DNA from: Pseudomonas sp. TH10
GTDB lineage: Bacteria; Pseudomonadota; Gammaproteobacteria; Pseudomonadales; Pseudomonadaceae
Assembly (NCBI RefSeq): GCF_016651255.1
Contig: NZ_JAEKEG010000029.1
Coordinates: 1-64,000, forward strand
Length of the DNA: 64,000 nt
Direction: 5' to 3'
Positions 10,012 through 19,137 of this stretch are shown here, one piece after another. The translations under genes were made by a program, and so were the position numbers. The notes beneath the pieces were generated by a model, which had not been told where the DNA came from, ran no database searches, and was given only the letters and a program-made list of their open reading frames with translations. Each line of letters begins with the position of its first letter. Position 1 is the first letter of the stretch.

Positions 10012-10968
10012 ATGACTGAACTGTGGAGCGGCCCGATCATCGATGCCCATCAGCATTTCTGGGACCCGTCGATCAACCCCCATCCGTGGCTGGCTGCAGA
10101 TGCCGACCTGGCTTTTCGCTACGGAAATTACAGTGCGATCAAGCGTCGCTATTTACCTGACGATTATTTCGCCGATGCTGGCGCCCATCACGTTGTGCAA
10201 ACGGTGTACATCGAATCGGAATGGGACCCGCAGGACCCGATCGGCGAAACCCGTTTCATCGAGCAACTGGCCCGACGTTATGGCGCGCCCAATGCAATCG
10301 TCGCGCAAGCCTGGCTCGATCACCCGGACGCGGTTGCGGTGCTCGCCGAGCAAGCGAGCTACAAGTGCGTGCGCAGCGTGCGTCACAAACCCGGTGGCCC
10401 GACCACCCGGGCACAGGTCGGGCATAGGCGCAGCCTGATGAGCGATGAACACTGGCGCCGCAGTTACGCGGCGCTGCAAGAGCTCGGGCTGCATTTTGAC
10501 CTGCAGACGCCGTGGTGGAATCTGCACGAGGCAGAACGCCTGGCGCGGGATTTTCCCGGCACCACGCTGATTCTCAATCATGCCGGGTTGCCCAGTGACC
10601 GCAGCGCCGAAGGCCTGGCCGGATGGCGCCTGGCGATGGCGCGACTGGCCGAGTGGCCGAACGTGCAGGTGAAAATCTCTGGCCTCGGCCAGGCCGGCCA
10701 AGCGTGGCGCACCAAGGACAATGCCTGGATCGTGCGCGAAGTCATCGCGATGTTCGGCCCGGGTCGGGCGATGTTCGCCAGCAACTTTCCAGTGGACAGC
10801 CTGTGCGGCTCGTTCGATGTCATTTACAACGGTTTCAAATCCATCGTTGCTGATCTGCCGCGGGCGGACCAGGAGCGTTTGTTCTACAGCAATGCGCAGC
10901 GCGTATATCGCTGCGAGCCTGGCACTATCGACCGGACACGGCCTGAACCTTTGAGGAGTGAAGCATGA
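10012..10968 (+). CDS. Amidohydrolase-family (Amidohydro_2) lactonase-like hydrolase
   Basis: The 318-residue TIM-barrel protein has the early metal motif IIDAHQHFWD (about residues 7-16), a central VKISGLGQ region and a late FASNFPVDSLCGS segment near the C-terminus. These are typical of the branch that contains sugar-lactone and 2-pyrone-4,6-dicarboxylate hydrolases. In this cluster it most likely opens an aldono-lactone before dehydration. An ATG pair (10009 and 10012) follows GCGAGG; either could be used. Its last codons overlap the start of the next gene by 4 bases. Confidence 0.82.
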   Translation: MTELWSGPIIDAHQHFWDPSINPHPWLAADADLAFRYGNYSAIKRRYLPDDYFADAGAHHVVQTVYIESEWDPQDPIGETRFIEQLARRYGAPNAIVAQAWLDHPDAVAVLAEQASYKCVRSVRHKPGGPTTRAQVGHRRSLMSDEHWRRSYAALQELGLHFDLQTPWWNLHEAERLARDFPGTTLILNHAGLPSDRSAEGLAGWRLAMARLAEWPNVQVKISGLGQAGQAWRTKDNAWIVREVIAMFGPGRAMFASNFPVDSLCGSFDVIYNGFKSIVADLPRADQERLFYSNAQRVYRCEPGTIDRTRPEPLRSEA

Positions 10969-11967
10969 ACAAGACATCCATCGCCATGGTCCTCGGCGAC
11001 CCGGCGGGCATTGGCCCGGAACTGATTGCACGACTGCTCGCCGAGCCTGCGGTGCGCAGTCAGGCCAACGTGATCCTGATTGCCGACGAAGCGGAAATGC
11101 AACGCGGCATGCGCATTGCCGGGGTGGAATTTCCCTACCGGCGCGTCGAGTCCCTGGAGCAGTTGTCGTTCGTCGATGACACTCCGCTGTTCTACGACTA
11201 TCGGGGGACACCCTCGGTGAGTTTGCCCGCAGTGAAGCCAGTGTCACCGGTGGTCGCTACAGCCTCGACACGCTGGAAAAGGCACTGCGCCTGACCGAAG
11301 CCGGCACCACCGATGCGGTGCTGTTCGGCCCGTTGAACAAGACCTCCCTGCACATGGCCGGCATGGCCCACAGCGACGAGTTGCACTGGTTCGCCGAGCT
11401 GCTGGATTTCCACGGGCCGTTCTGCGAATTCAACGTGCTCGACAACCTCTGGACTTCCCGGGTGACCTCCCACGTGGCGCTGGCGCAAGTGCCCGGCATG
11501 CTGACCCAGGAACGTGTGGTGGAAGCGATCCAGCTGATCGATACCGCGCTCAAGCGCAATGGCCTGGAAAAACCGCGCATTGGCGTGTGCGGACTCAATC
11601 CGCACAACGGTGACAACGGTTCGTTCGGCCGCGAGGAACTGGACATCATCGGTCCGGCGGTGCGCTCGGCCCAGGCGTTGGGTATCGCGGCGGAAGGTCC
11701 GTATCCGGGAGACACTATTTTCCTCAAGGTCCAGGAGATGCCAGTGCCTTTGACGCGGTGGTGACGATGTATCACGACCAGGGGCAGATCGCGATCAAGC
11801 TGATGGGGTTCTCCCGTGGGGTGACGGTGCAGGGTGGCTTGCCGATCCCGATCACCACGCCGGCCCATGGCACGGCGTTTGATATTGCCGGGCAGGGCAA
11901 GGCCAATGTCGGCGCGATACGCCAGGCGTTCGAAATCGCCTGCCGGATGGGAGCCAACAACTACTAA
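10965..11967 (+). pseudogene. pdxA2: PdxA2-like (4-hydroxythreonine-4-phosphate dehydrogenase family) protein, two frameshifts
   Basis: Three frame segments together make one PdxA-family protein of about 333 residues. The start MNKTSIAMVLGDPAGIGPEL, the middle LFGPLNKTSLHMAGM and the end VTMYHDQGQIAIKLMGFSRG all match the NAD-dependent dehydrogenase family. Adding one G to the GGGGG at 11203-11207 restores YRGDTLGEFARSEA. Adding one G at 11734-11735 restores FLKVQGDASAFDAVVTMYHD. PdxA2 enzymes act on sugar-acid phosphates or related hydroxyacids in catabolic clusters rather than in vitamin B6 synthesis, which fits here. It is coupled to the upstream amidohydrolase by an ATGA overlap. Two G-run losses in one gene point to sequencing error, though a real lesion cannot be excluded. 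Confidence 0.82.
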
Positions 11968-11979
11968 GGGGTAGAGATC

Positions 11980-12053
11980 AAAAGATCGCAGCCTTCGGCA
12001 GCTCCCACAGGTTTTGTATTCCCTGTAGGCGCTGCCGAAGGCTGCGATCTTTT
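11980..12053. terminator. Perfect 23-bp palindrome with T run, likely terminator / REP element
   Basis: The left arm at 11980-12002 (AAAAGATCGCAGCCTTCGGC and on) is the exact reverse complement of the arm at 12031-12053, with a 28-base loop. It ends in TTTT and lies 13 bases after the pdxA2 stop. The same arm sequence recurs in other REP-like elements at 18958, 23052 and 35006. Confidence 0.8.
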
Positions 12054-12220
12054 GCTTTTCCCTATAACCTTCTTTCAGCATAAATTGCGAATTGCGATCA
12101 CCCCAGGTTATCGCCGGATACGCATAAGTGATTATCCGCGCCCCTACGCGCTGGCTAAAAGTCGCCCCATCTAATCAGCGACTTAATAACAAGAAGCCGG
12201 CAGCGCAAGGAACAGTACCC

Positions 12221-13396
12221 ATGAAAATCAAAGCAATCCGAACCCGAGTTTTTGAGTGGAAAGGTAAAGTCGTTCCACCTCAGGCACACTTCTGCACCAA
12301 CGCCAGTGACATCCTGTTCGAACGCGGCGATGCCATGGGCTCGTTTCGTTTCCATGGCTGGCTGGTGGTGGAAGTCGAGACCGACACCGGTCTGGTCGGC
12401 ATCGGTAACTGCGCCCTGGCGCCGCGAGTGGCCAAGGAAATCATCGACACCTACCTGGCGCCTATTGCCATTGGCGAAGACCCGTTCGACAACGAATACA
12501 TCTGGCAGAAGATGTACCGCCAGAGCCACGCCTGGGGTCGCAAAGGCATCGGCATGGCAGCGATCTCGGCGATCGACATCGCCATCTGGGACATCATGGG
12601 CAAGGCCGTGAACAAGCCGGTGTTCAAACTGCTCGGCGGGCGCACCAAGGAGAAGATCTGGACCTACGCCTCCAAGCTCTACGCCAACGACAACCTCGAC
12701 CTGTTCCTCGAAGAAGCCCAGGGTTATCTGAACCAGGGTTTCACCGCGCTGAAAATGCGCTTCGGCTATGGCCCTAAGGACGGCCCGGCGGGCATGCGCA
12801 AGAACATCGAGCAGGTGCGCGCGCTGCGTGAACTGGCCGGCCCTGATGTCGACATCATGCTCGAATGCTACATGGGCTGGACCCTGGAGTACGCCCGTCG
12901 GATGTTGCCAAAACTGGCAGAGTTCGAACCGCGCTGGCTTGAAGAACCGGTGATTGCCGACGACATCGAAGGCTACATCGAGCTGAAGAAGATGGGCATC
13001 ATGCCGATCTCCGGCGGCGAGCATGAATTCACTTCCTACGGTTTTAAAGACCTGCTGGAACGCCGCGCCATCGACGTGATCCAGTACGACACCAACCGCG
13101 TCGGCGGCATCACCGCGGCACGCAAGATCAACGCCATGGCGGAAGCCTGGTCGGTGCCGGTGATTCCCCACGCCGGGCAGATGCACAACTACCACCTGAC
13201 CATGTCCACCACCGCCTCGCCGATGGCCGAATTCTTCCCCGTGTTCGACGTCGAGGTCGGCAACGAACTCTTCTACTACGTGTTCAAGGGCGAGCCGCAA
13301 CCGGTCAACGGTTACATCCAGCTCGACGACAACACGCCGGGCCTGGGCCTGGAAATCTCCGATGAATACCTGAGCGACTTCAACATCATCGAGTGA
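12221..13396 (+). CDS. Enolase-superfamily sugar-acid (rhamnonate/lyxonate-type) dehydratase
   Basis: The 391-residue protein removes water from an aldonate to give a 2-keto-3-deoxy acid. A capping domain (residues 1-130) precedes a barrel with [13 protein letters not shown], metal ligands in [16 protein letters not shown] and ISGGEHEF, and the C-terminal base histidine in [12 protein letters not shown]. This pattern is the rhamnonate dehydratase branch of the mandelate racemase group. The first metal ligand appears to be Glu (MLEC), where characterised rhamnonate dehydratases have Asp. With AraD1 and a KGSA dehydrogenase next to it, a five-carbon aldonate such as L-lyxonate or L-arabinonate is more likely than rhamnonate. 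The ATG at 12221 is the family start. Confidence 0.82.
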   Translation: MKIKAIRTRVFEWKGKVVPPQAHFCTNASDILFERGDAMGSFRFHGWLVVEVETDTGLVGIGNCALAPRVAKEIIDTYLAPIAIGEDPFDNEYIWQKMYRQSHAWGRKGIGMAAISAIDIAIWDIMGKAVNKPVFKLLGGRTKEKIWTYASKLYANDNLDLFLEEAQGYLNQGFTALKMRFGYGPKDGPAGMRKNIEQVRALRELAGPDVDIMLECYMGWTLEYARRMLPKLAEFEPRWLEEPVIADDIEGYIELKKMGIMPISGGEHEFTSYGFKDLLERRAIDVIQYDTNRVGGITAARKINAMAEAWSVPVIPHAGQMHNYHLTMSTTASPMAEFFPVFDVEVGNELFYYVFKGEPQPVNGYIQLDDNTPGLGLEISDEYLSDFNIIE

Positions 13397-13449
13397 CCTT
13401 GCAGCGCCGCTCACGGCGGCGCCATCCCCCGACTCTGTGGAGGGCCGAC

Positions 13450-14445
13450 ATGCGCCTGATTCAATTTGAAAACACTGCCGGTGAACGCCACGTCGGCCTC
13501 GTCGACGGGCCGTTGGTCCAGGTACTGCGCGACACTCGCAACACACGTGAACTGGCACTGGCGGCGATTCGCGCCGGACGAAGCCTGCAGGAAGAGGCCG
13601 CGCTGCGTGGCACCGAGCCTGGCCCGGACTACGCGCAACTGCTGGCGCAGGGCAAAGTCCTGGCACCGCTCGACCACGAAGACCCGGCCCATTGCCTGAT
13701 CAGTGGCACCGGCCTGACCCACCTGGGCAGCGCTTCGGCGCGGGACAAGATGCATCAGCAGGAGGGCGTGGTGGAGGCCGGCATGACCGACACCATGCGC
13801 ATTTTCAAATGGGGCCTGGAAGGCGGCAAGCCAGCGGCCGGGCAGGTCGGGGCGCAACCGGAGTGGTTCTATAAGGGCGATGGCAGCATTGTTGTGCGCC
13901 CCGGTGCCGATTTTCCGGTCCCGCCCTTCGCCGAGGATGCCGGTGAAGAGCCGGAACTGACGGGCCTCTACGTCATAGGCGACGACGGCCTGCCGTACCG
14001 GGTCGGGTACGCCTTGGGCAACGAGTTCTCCGACCATGTGATGGAGCGCCGCAATTACCTGTACCTCGCCCACTCGAAACTGCGCTTCTGCGCCTATGGT
14101 CCGGAGTTGCGCGTGGGTGAATTACCCCGCCACCTGGCAGGCACCAGCCGCATCACGCGCAATGGCGAAACGATCTGGGAAAAAGAGTTTCTCAGCGGCG
14201 AAGACAACATGTGCCACAGTCTGGCCAATCTCGAATTCCACCACTTCAAGTACGCGCAATTCCTGCGCCCTGGTGATGTTCACGTGCATTACTTCGGTAC
14301 CGCCACGCTGTCGTTCGCCGACGGGATTAAAACCCAGCCGGGTGATCGATTCCAGGTCAGCCTCGATGCGTTCGGCGCCCCTCTGGAAAACGGTATCGGC
14401 GAAAGTGCCCAGCCGCTGGAAATAGGCCAGGTTCGTGCACTTTAA
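13450..14445 (+). CDS. AraD1/FAH-family 2-keto-3-deoxy-pentonate dehydratase
   Basis: The 331-residue protein starts MRLIQFENTAGERHVGLVDG and carries the fumarylacetoacetate-hydrolase fold with CLISGTGLTHLGSASARDKMH and a metal-site region YALGNEFSDHVMERRNY. This AraD1 (GguC-like) branch converts 2-keto-3-deoxy-pentonates to 2-oxoglutarate semialdehyde. It lies 53 bases after the dehydratase and 42 bases before the semialdehyde dehydrogenase, so order of genes matches order of reactions. GGAGGG precedes the ATG. Confidence 0.83.
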   Translation: MRLIQFENTAGERHVGLVDGPLVQVLRDTRNTRELALAAIRAGRSLQEEAALRGTEPGPDYAQLLAQGKVLAPLDHEDPAHCLISGTGLTHLGSASARDKMHQQEGVVEAGMTDTMRIFKWGLEGGKPAAGQVGAQPEWFYKGDGSIVVRPGADFPVPPFAEDAGEEPELTGLYVIGDDGLPYRVGYALGNEFSDHVMERRNYLYLAHSKLRFCAYGPELRVGELPRHLAGTSRITRNGETIWEKEFLSGEDNMCHSLANLEFHHFKYAQFLRPGDVHVHYFGTATLSFADGIKTQPGDRFQVSLDAFGAPLENGIGESAQPLEIGQVRAL

Positions 14446-14487
14446 GCCTTCAATTCCCGGCGCTGTCGGCCGGCCAAGGACTCTTTC

Positions 14488-16068
14488 ATGACCACGCATA
14501 CCGGACACAACTACATCGGCGGGCATCGCAGTGCCAAGGGTTCTTTGCAACTGCACAGCCTTGACGCAAGCACCGGCGAGCCATTGCCGGGAAGCTTTTT
14601 CCAGGCAACCGAAGCCGAGGTGGACGCTGCTGCCGAAGCTGCCGCAGCGGCTTACCCGGTCTACCGAAACCTGAGCGCCGGGAAGCGCGCGCAGTTCCTG
14701 GACGCGATTGCCGATGAAATCGACGCGCTGGGCGATGATTTTGTCGCCATTGTCTGCCGTGAAACTGCGCTGCCGGCGGGGCGTATCCAGGGTGAGCGCG
14801 GGCGTACCAGCGGGCAGATGCGTTTGTTCGCCAAGGTGCTGCGTCGTGGCGACTTCTACGGCGCGCGTATCGATCAGGCATTGCCGGATCGCCAACCCTT
14901 GCCACGTCCGGATCTGCGCCAGTACCGAATTGCGCTGGGGCCGGTGGCGGTGTTTGGCGCGAGCAACTTTCCCCTGGCTTTTTCCACTGCCGGTGGCGAT
15001 ACCGCATCAGCCCTGGCCGCGGGCTGCCCGGTGGTGTTCAAAGCGCACAGCGGGCACATGGCAACGGCCGAATGGGTGGCGGATGCGATCATGCGCGCTG
15101 CCGAACGCACGCAGATGCCTGCGGGCGTGTTCAACATGATCTATGGCGGTGGCGTGGGCGAGTGGCTGGTCAAACACCCGGCCATCCAGGCCGTAGGTTT
15201 TACGGGTTCCCTCAAGGGCGGCAATGCCCTCAGCCAGATGGCTGCCAGCCGTCCTCAGCCGATCCCGGTATTTGCCGAGATGTCGAGCATCAACCCGGTG
15301 TTCCTGCTGCCCGAGGCTCTCAAGGCCCGTGGCGAGCAGATCGCCGCGCAGCTCGCCGGCTCGGTGACGCTGGGGTGTGGGCAGTTCTGCACTAACCCGG
15401 GCCTGGTCATCGGCCTGCGTTCGCCGCAGTTCAGCCAGTTCCTGCAAACCTTTTGCGCGAGCATGAACCAGCAACCGGCGCAGACCATGCTCAACGCCGG
15501 TGCACTGGCCAGCTACAGCCGCGGGCTGGGTGAATTGCACGAACATCCCGGCCTCAAGCATCTGGCGGGTAAACCGCAAGAGGGCAATCAGGCGCAGCCG
15601 CAGGTGTTCCAGGCGGATGTCAGCCTGTTGCTCAAGGGCGACGAATTGCTGCAGGAGGAGGTGTTCGGGCCGACCACTATCGTCATCGAGGTTGAAGATC
15701 AGGCGCAGTTGGCGGCAGCGCTCGATGGCTTGCGCGGGCAACTGACCGCGACGCTGATCGGTGAGGCTGCGGAGTTGATGGAGTATCGCTGGCTGGCCGA
15801 ACGGTTGCAGGAAAAGGTCGGGCGGATTTTGCTCAATGGCTATCCGACCGGGGTCGAGGTGTGCGAGGCGATGGTGCATGGCGGGCCGTATCCGGCCACT
15901 TCGGATGCCCGCGGGACTTCGGTAGGCACACTGGCCATAGACCGATTCCTGCGGCCGGTGTGCTTTCAGAATTACCCGGATGCCTTGCTGCCTGAGGCAT
16001 TGCAGAATGCCAATCCGCTGGGGATTCGGCGGTTGGTGGACGGTGAGGTGAGTCAGGCTGCCTTGTAG
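14488..16068 (+). CDS. Alpha-ketoglutarate semialdehyde (2,5-dioxovalerate) dehydrogenase
   Basis: This 526-residue aldehyde dehydrogenase has the catalytic cysteine C301 in GQFCTNPG and the general base E264 in VFAEMSSINPV, with the cofactor region VFGASNFPLAF. The long form with GHNYIGGHRSA at the N-terminus is the 2,5-dioxovalerate dehydrogenase branch, which uses NAD(P)+ to make 2-oxoglutarate. It is the last gene of the catabolic run and links the pathway to the TCA cycle. A REP-like palindrome follows. Confidence 0.9.
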   Translation: MTTHTGHNYIGGHRSAKGSLQLHSLDASTGEPLPGSFFQATEAEVDAAAEAAAAAYPVYRNLSAGKRAQFLDAIADEIDALGDDFVAIVCRETALPAGRIQGERGRTSGQMRLFAKVLRRGDFYGARIDQALPDRQPLPRPDLRQYRIALGPVAVFGASNFPLAFSTAGGDTASALAAGCPVVFKAHSGHMATAEWVADAIMRAAERTQMPAGVFNMIYGGGVGEWLVKHPAIQAVGFTGSLKGGNALSQMAASRPQPIPVFAEMSSINPVFLLPEALKARGEQIAAQLAGSVTLGCGQFCTNPGLVIGLRSPQFSQFLQTFCASMNQQPAQTMLNAGALASYSRGLGELHEHPGLKHLAGKPQEGNQAQPQVFQADVSLLLKGDELLQEEVFGPTTIVIEVEDQAQLAAALDGLRGQLTATLIGEAAELMEYRWLAERLQEKVGRILLNGYPTGVEVCEAMVHGGPYPATSDARGTSVGTLAIDRFLRPVCFQNYPDALLPEALQNANPLGIRRLVDGEVSQAAL

Positions 16069-16083
16069 GGAGGCTGTAAGGCC

Positions 16084-16180
16084 GCCATCGCGGGCAAGCC
16101 CGCTCCCACAGGTGGCTTCAGTGATCCACAGGTATGTGTTCACAGGAGCACCAATGTGTGCGGGCTTGCCCGCGATGGCG
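16084..16180. repeat. REP-like inverted pair
   Basis: GCCATCGCGGGCAAGCCCGC at 16084-16103 faces GCGGGCTTGCCCGCGATGGC at 16160-16179, an exact inverted match over 20 bases. It lies between the convergent dehydrogenase and DMT transporter genes and may stop transcription from both sides. Confidence 0.8.
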
Positions 16181-16184
16181 ACAA

Positions 16185-17093
16185 TCAGCCTTGAACAAAT
16201 CTACCGGCCAGCCCCCTGGCCGGTTTCAACACCAGCCACAACGCCACGGCAATCAACATTCCGCCGTAGATATGCGCCATCGACAACGGCTCATCCAGCA
16301 ACAGCGCACCCCACAACACGCCGAACGGCGGAATCATGAAGGTCACGGTCATTGACTTCACCGGCCCGACTGAAGTCAGCAGGCGGAAGTAAATGATGTA
16401 CGCGAAAGCCGTGCACCCCAGGCCCAATCCCAGCAGCGATAACCAGACATTCCAGCCGCCCCAGCTTGCGGGAGGTTGGGTGGCCACGCTGTAAGCAAAC
16501 AGCGGCAGCAGGAACAGCGTCGCCCCGAGCATGCTGCCCAAGGCCGACAGACGGCTGTCGAGGCCGCCAGCGTGATCCAGCCAGCGCCGTGCGAGGAACC
16601 CGGCAAAGCCATAACAGGTGGTCGCGAGCAGGCAGGCGAGGGCGCCCATCAGCAGTTGCATATCGAACGCCACCGGCCCGGCACGGGTCAGCACACCGAC
16701 GCCGAACAGGCCGAGAAACACTCCGCCCAATTTCGCCGGAGTGAGTTTTTCACTGAAGAACAGCCCGCCGATCAGCACGCCCATCAACGGCGTGGTGGCA
16801 TTGAAAATCGCCGAGTAGCCCGCCGGCAGCACCTGGGCTGCAACCGAATAGAGGGTCGCCGGAATGCCGGAGTTGATCACCCCGAGCAGCATCACCGTCT
16901 TGAGTTTGCCCTTGAAATCCCAGCTGATGCGCATCAGTCCCAGAATCACCAACAGCCCGGCGGCGGCGATCGACACCCGCAAGAACCCGGTGGGCACGGT
17001 GCCGATGACCGGGGCGATGATGCGCATGAACAGAAAGCTCGCACCCCAAATGGCCGCCAACGACAGCATGCGAAAAATATCGACGGGGTTCAC
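16185..17093 (-). CDS. EamA/DMT-family transporter
   Basis: The 302-residue membrane protein has ten predicted hydrophobic segments in two EamA repeats (MLSLAAIWGASFLFMRII near the start, and LLMGALACLLATTCYGFAGFLARR opening the second half). Such proteins are drug/metabolite exporters of unknown substrate. A GTG start at 17093 (VNPVDIFRML) is chosen because AAGGAA lies 7 bases upstream and the longer in-frame extension has no hydrophobic or family-like content. It is divergent from aceK. Confidence 0.83.
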   Translation of the reverse strand: MNPVDIFRMLSLAAIWGASFLFMRIIAPVIGTVPTGFLRVSIAAAGLLVILGLMRISWDFKGKLKTVMLLGVINSGIPATLYSVAAQVLPAGYSAIFNATTPLMGVLIGGLFFSEKLTPAKLGGVFLGLFGVGVLTRAGPVAFDMQLLMGALACLLATTCYGFAGFLARRWLDHAGGLDSRLSALGSMLGATLFLLPLFAYSVATQPPASWGGWNVWLSLLGLGLGCTAFAYIIYFRLLTSVGPVKSMTVTFMIPPFGVLWGALLLDEPLSMAHIYGGMLIAVALWLVLKPARGLAGRFVQG

Positions 17094-17222
17094 GGCACGT
17101 TCCTTCGTTGATTGGCGCGCAAGTGTCGCGCCAGTCGGGGCACAAGGCAATGGTTGCGTTGCGTAACAAAGGGCCACTAAGCTCAGGCTCCAATGACAAG
17201 AACAGCCGCCGAGGTTTTACCT

Positions 17223-18944
17223 ATGCCGCAGCAATGGCCAGCCGCCGACATCGCCCGAATGATCCTCGATGGCTTTGACGATTACCGCGAGCATTTCCGC
17301 CGGATCACCGATGGCGCGCGTGAACGCTTCGAACACGCGCTGTGGCAGGAAACGCAATCGGCGTCGGCCGCGCGGATCAATCTCTACGAAGACAAAGTCG
17401 GTGAGACGGTGGAGCGCCTGCGCGCCTCTTTCCAGATCGATGCGTTGATGAATGTCAGCTGCTGGCCGCTGGTGAAAAGCGCTTACATCAGCGTCATCGA
17501 CCTGCGCTTCGACGATGAACTGTCCGAGACCTGGTACAACTCGATTTTCTGCGGGCTGTTCAGCCATGACCTGATCAGCGACGGCTGCATGTTCATCCAC
17601 ACCACCCGCCCGAGTTTGCGCCGTGCCCGCGCCGCACAAACCCGCACTTACAAGCCGCAGGGCCAGTTGTCGGGGATGCTCGCGAGCATTTTTGCCGACT
17701 ACCGCTTCGGCGAGGATTACGCCGATTTGCCCGGCGACTTGCGCCGCCTCGAAGCGCAACTGCGCGAGAACCTGCCGGACTGGGTGTGCAAGGATCCGGA
17801 ACTCAGTGTCGAGTTGTTTTCCTCGGTGCTGTACCGCAACAAGGGCGCGTATCTGGTCGGGCGCATTTACACCCGCGATGAGCAATGGCCGCTGGTGATT
17901 CCGCTGTTGCACCGCGAAGGGCGCGGGATTCAGATCGATGCGTTGATCACCGATGAAGCAGATGTGTCGATCATTTTCTCTTTCACTCGTTCGTACTTCA
18001 TGGTCGACGTGCCGGTGCCGGCAGAATTCATCGGTTTTCTGCGGCGCATTTTGCCGGGCAAGCACATCGCCGAGCTGTACACCTCGATCGGCTTCTACAA
18101 GCACGGCAAATCCGAGTTCTACCGCGCGCTGATCAATCACCTGGCCAACACCGACGATCAATTCATCATGGCCCCCGGTGTCCGTGGCATGGTCATGAGC
18201 GTGTTCACCCTGCCGGGCTTCAACACGGTGTTCAAGATCATCAAGGACCGCTTTTCGCCGTCGAAAAACGTCGACCGCGCCACGGTGATCGAGAAGTACC
18301 GACTGGTGAAAAGCGTCGATCGGGTAGGGCGCATGGCCGATACCCAGGAATTCGCCGATTTCCGTTTTCCGCTGAGCAAATTCGATCCGGCATGTCTTGA
18401 GGAATTGCTCGAAGTGGCGCCGTCGACGGTGTCGGTCGACGGCGACACAGTACTGATCCGCCACTGCTGGACGGAACGGCGGATGACTCCGCTCAACCTC
18501 TATCTGGAGAACGCCAACGACGCCCAGGTGCGTGAGGCGCTGGAGGATTACGGCCTGGCGATCAAGCAGTTGGCGGCGGCGAACATCTTTCCCGGCGACA
18601 TGCTGCTGAAAAACTTCGGCGTCACCCGTCACGGGCGTGTGGTGTTTTATGACTACGACGAGATCTGCTTTCTCACCGAAGCCAACTTCCGCCATATTCC
18701 GGCACCGCGTACGCCTGAGGACGAAATGGCCTCCGAGCCGTGGTATTCGATCGGGCCGCTGGATGTGTTTCCCGAAGAATTTCCGCCGTTTCTGTTCGCC
18801 GATTCCGGCCAGCGCAAGTTGTTCGATCAACTGCATGGCGAGTTGTACAACGCCGATTACTGGAAGAGCCTGCAAGAGGCGATTCGGGCGGGGAAAGTCA
18901 TTGATGTCTTCCCATACCGGCGCAAAGGCCTCGATAACGAATAA
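17223..18944 (+). CDS. aceK: Isocitrate dehydrogenase kinase/phosphatase
   Basis: AceK switches isocitrate dehydrogenase on and off by (de)phosphorylation and so controls flow between the TCA cycle and the glyoxylate shunt. The 573-residue protein has the regulatory N-terminal half and a kinase-like C-terminal half. The ATP-binding [12 protein letters not shown] starts at residue 317, [14 protein letters not shown] is the catalytic segment, and the metal Asp in YDYDEI is D477. Unlike in enteric bacteria, no aceBA genes are adjacent. The start [15 protein letters not shown] at 17223 fits the family. Confidence 0.95.
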   Translation: MPQQWPAADIARMILDGFDDYREHFRRITDGARERFEHALWQETQSASAARINLYEDKVGETVERLRASFQIDALMNVSCWPLVKSAYISVIDLRFDDELSETWYNSIFCGLFSHDLISDGCMFIHTTRPSLRRARAAQTRTYKPQGQLSGMLASIFADYRFGEDYADLPGDLRRLEAQLRENLPDWVCKDPELSVELFSSVLYRNKGAYLVGRIYTRDEQWPLVIPLLHREGRGIQIDALITDEADVSIIFSFTRSYFMVDVPVPAEFIGFLRRILPGKHIAELYTSIGFYKHGKSEFYRALINHLANTDDQFIMAPGVRGMVMSVFTLPGFNTVFKIIKDRFSPSKNVDRATVIEKYRLVKSVDRVGRMADTQEFADFRFPLSKFDPACLEELLEVAPSTVSVDGDTVLIRHCWTERRMTPLNLYLENANDAQVREALEDYGLAIKQLAAANIFPGDMLLKNFGVTRHGRVVFYDYDEICFLTEANFRHIPAPRTPEDEMASEPWYSIGPLDVFPEEFPPFLFADSGQRKLFDQLHGELYNADYWKSLQEAIRAGKVIDVFPYRRKGLDNE

Positions 18945-18956
18945 CGCCACAACCCT

Positions 18957-19051
18957 GTAGGCGCTGCCGAAGGCTGCGATCTTTGGATTTTGTTGCTCAA
19001 AAGCACCGACAAAATCAGGATCAAAAGATGCAGCCTTCGGCAGCGCCTACG
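18957..19051. repeat. REP-like palindrome after aceK
   Basis: The arm TAGGCGCTGCCGAAGGCTGC (from 18959) pairs with GCAGCCTTCGGCAGCGCCTA (to 19049). The arms are nearly perfect inverted repeats separated by about 35 bases, and they share sequence with the palindromes at 11980 and 35006. Confidence 0.78.
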
Positions 19052-19137
19052 CATGCCCCGCTTTGAACATCCGCAATCCATAGTAAATCTGCGACAATCG
19101 GCCCCCTGCACAAATAGACGACCGAATTGCGTACCCG

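Noticed and set aside
12155-13666. 503-codon frame antisense to the dehydratase
   Set aside because: Overlaps the clear enolase-superfamily gene completely and lacks any start or motif support.
17217-18950. 577-codon frame antisense to aceK
   Set aside because: A shadow of the well-supported aceK gene; its sequence has no domain features.
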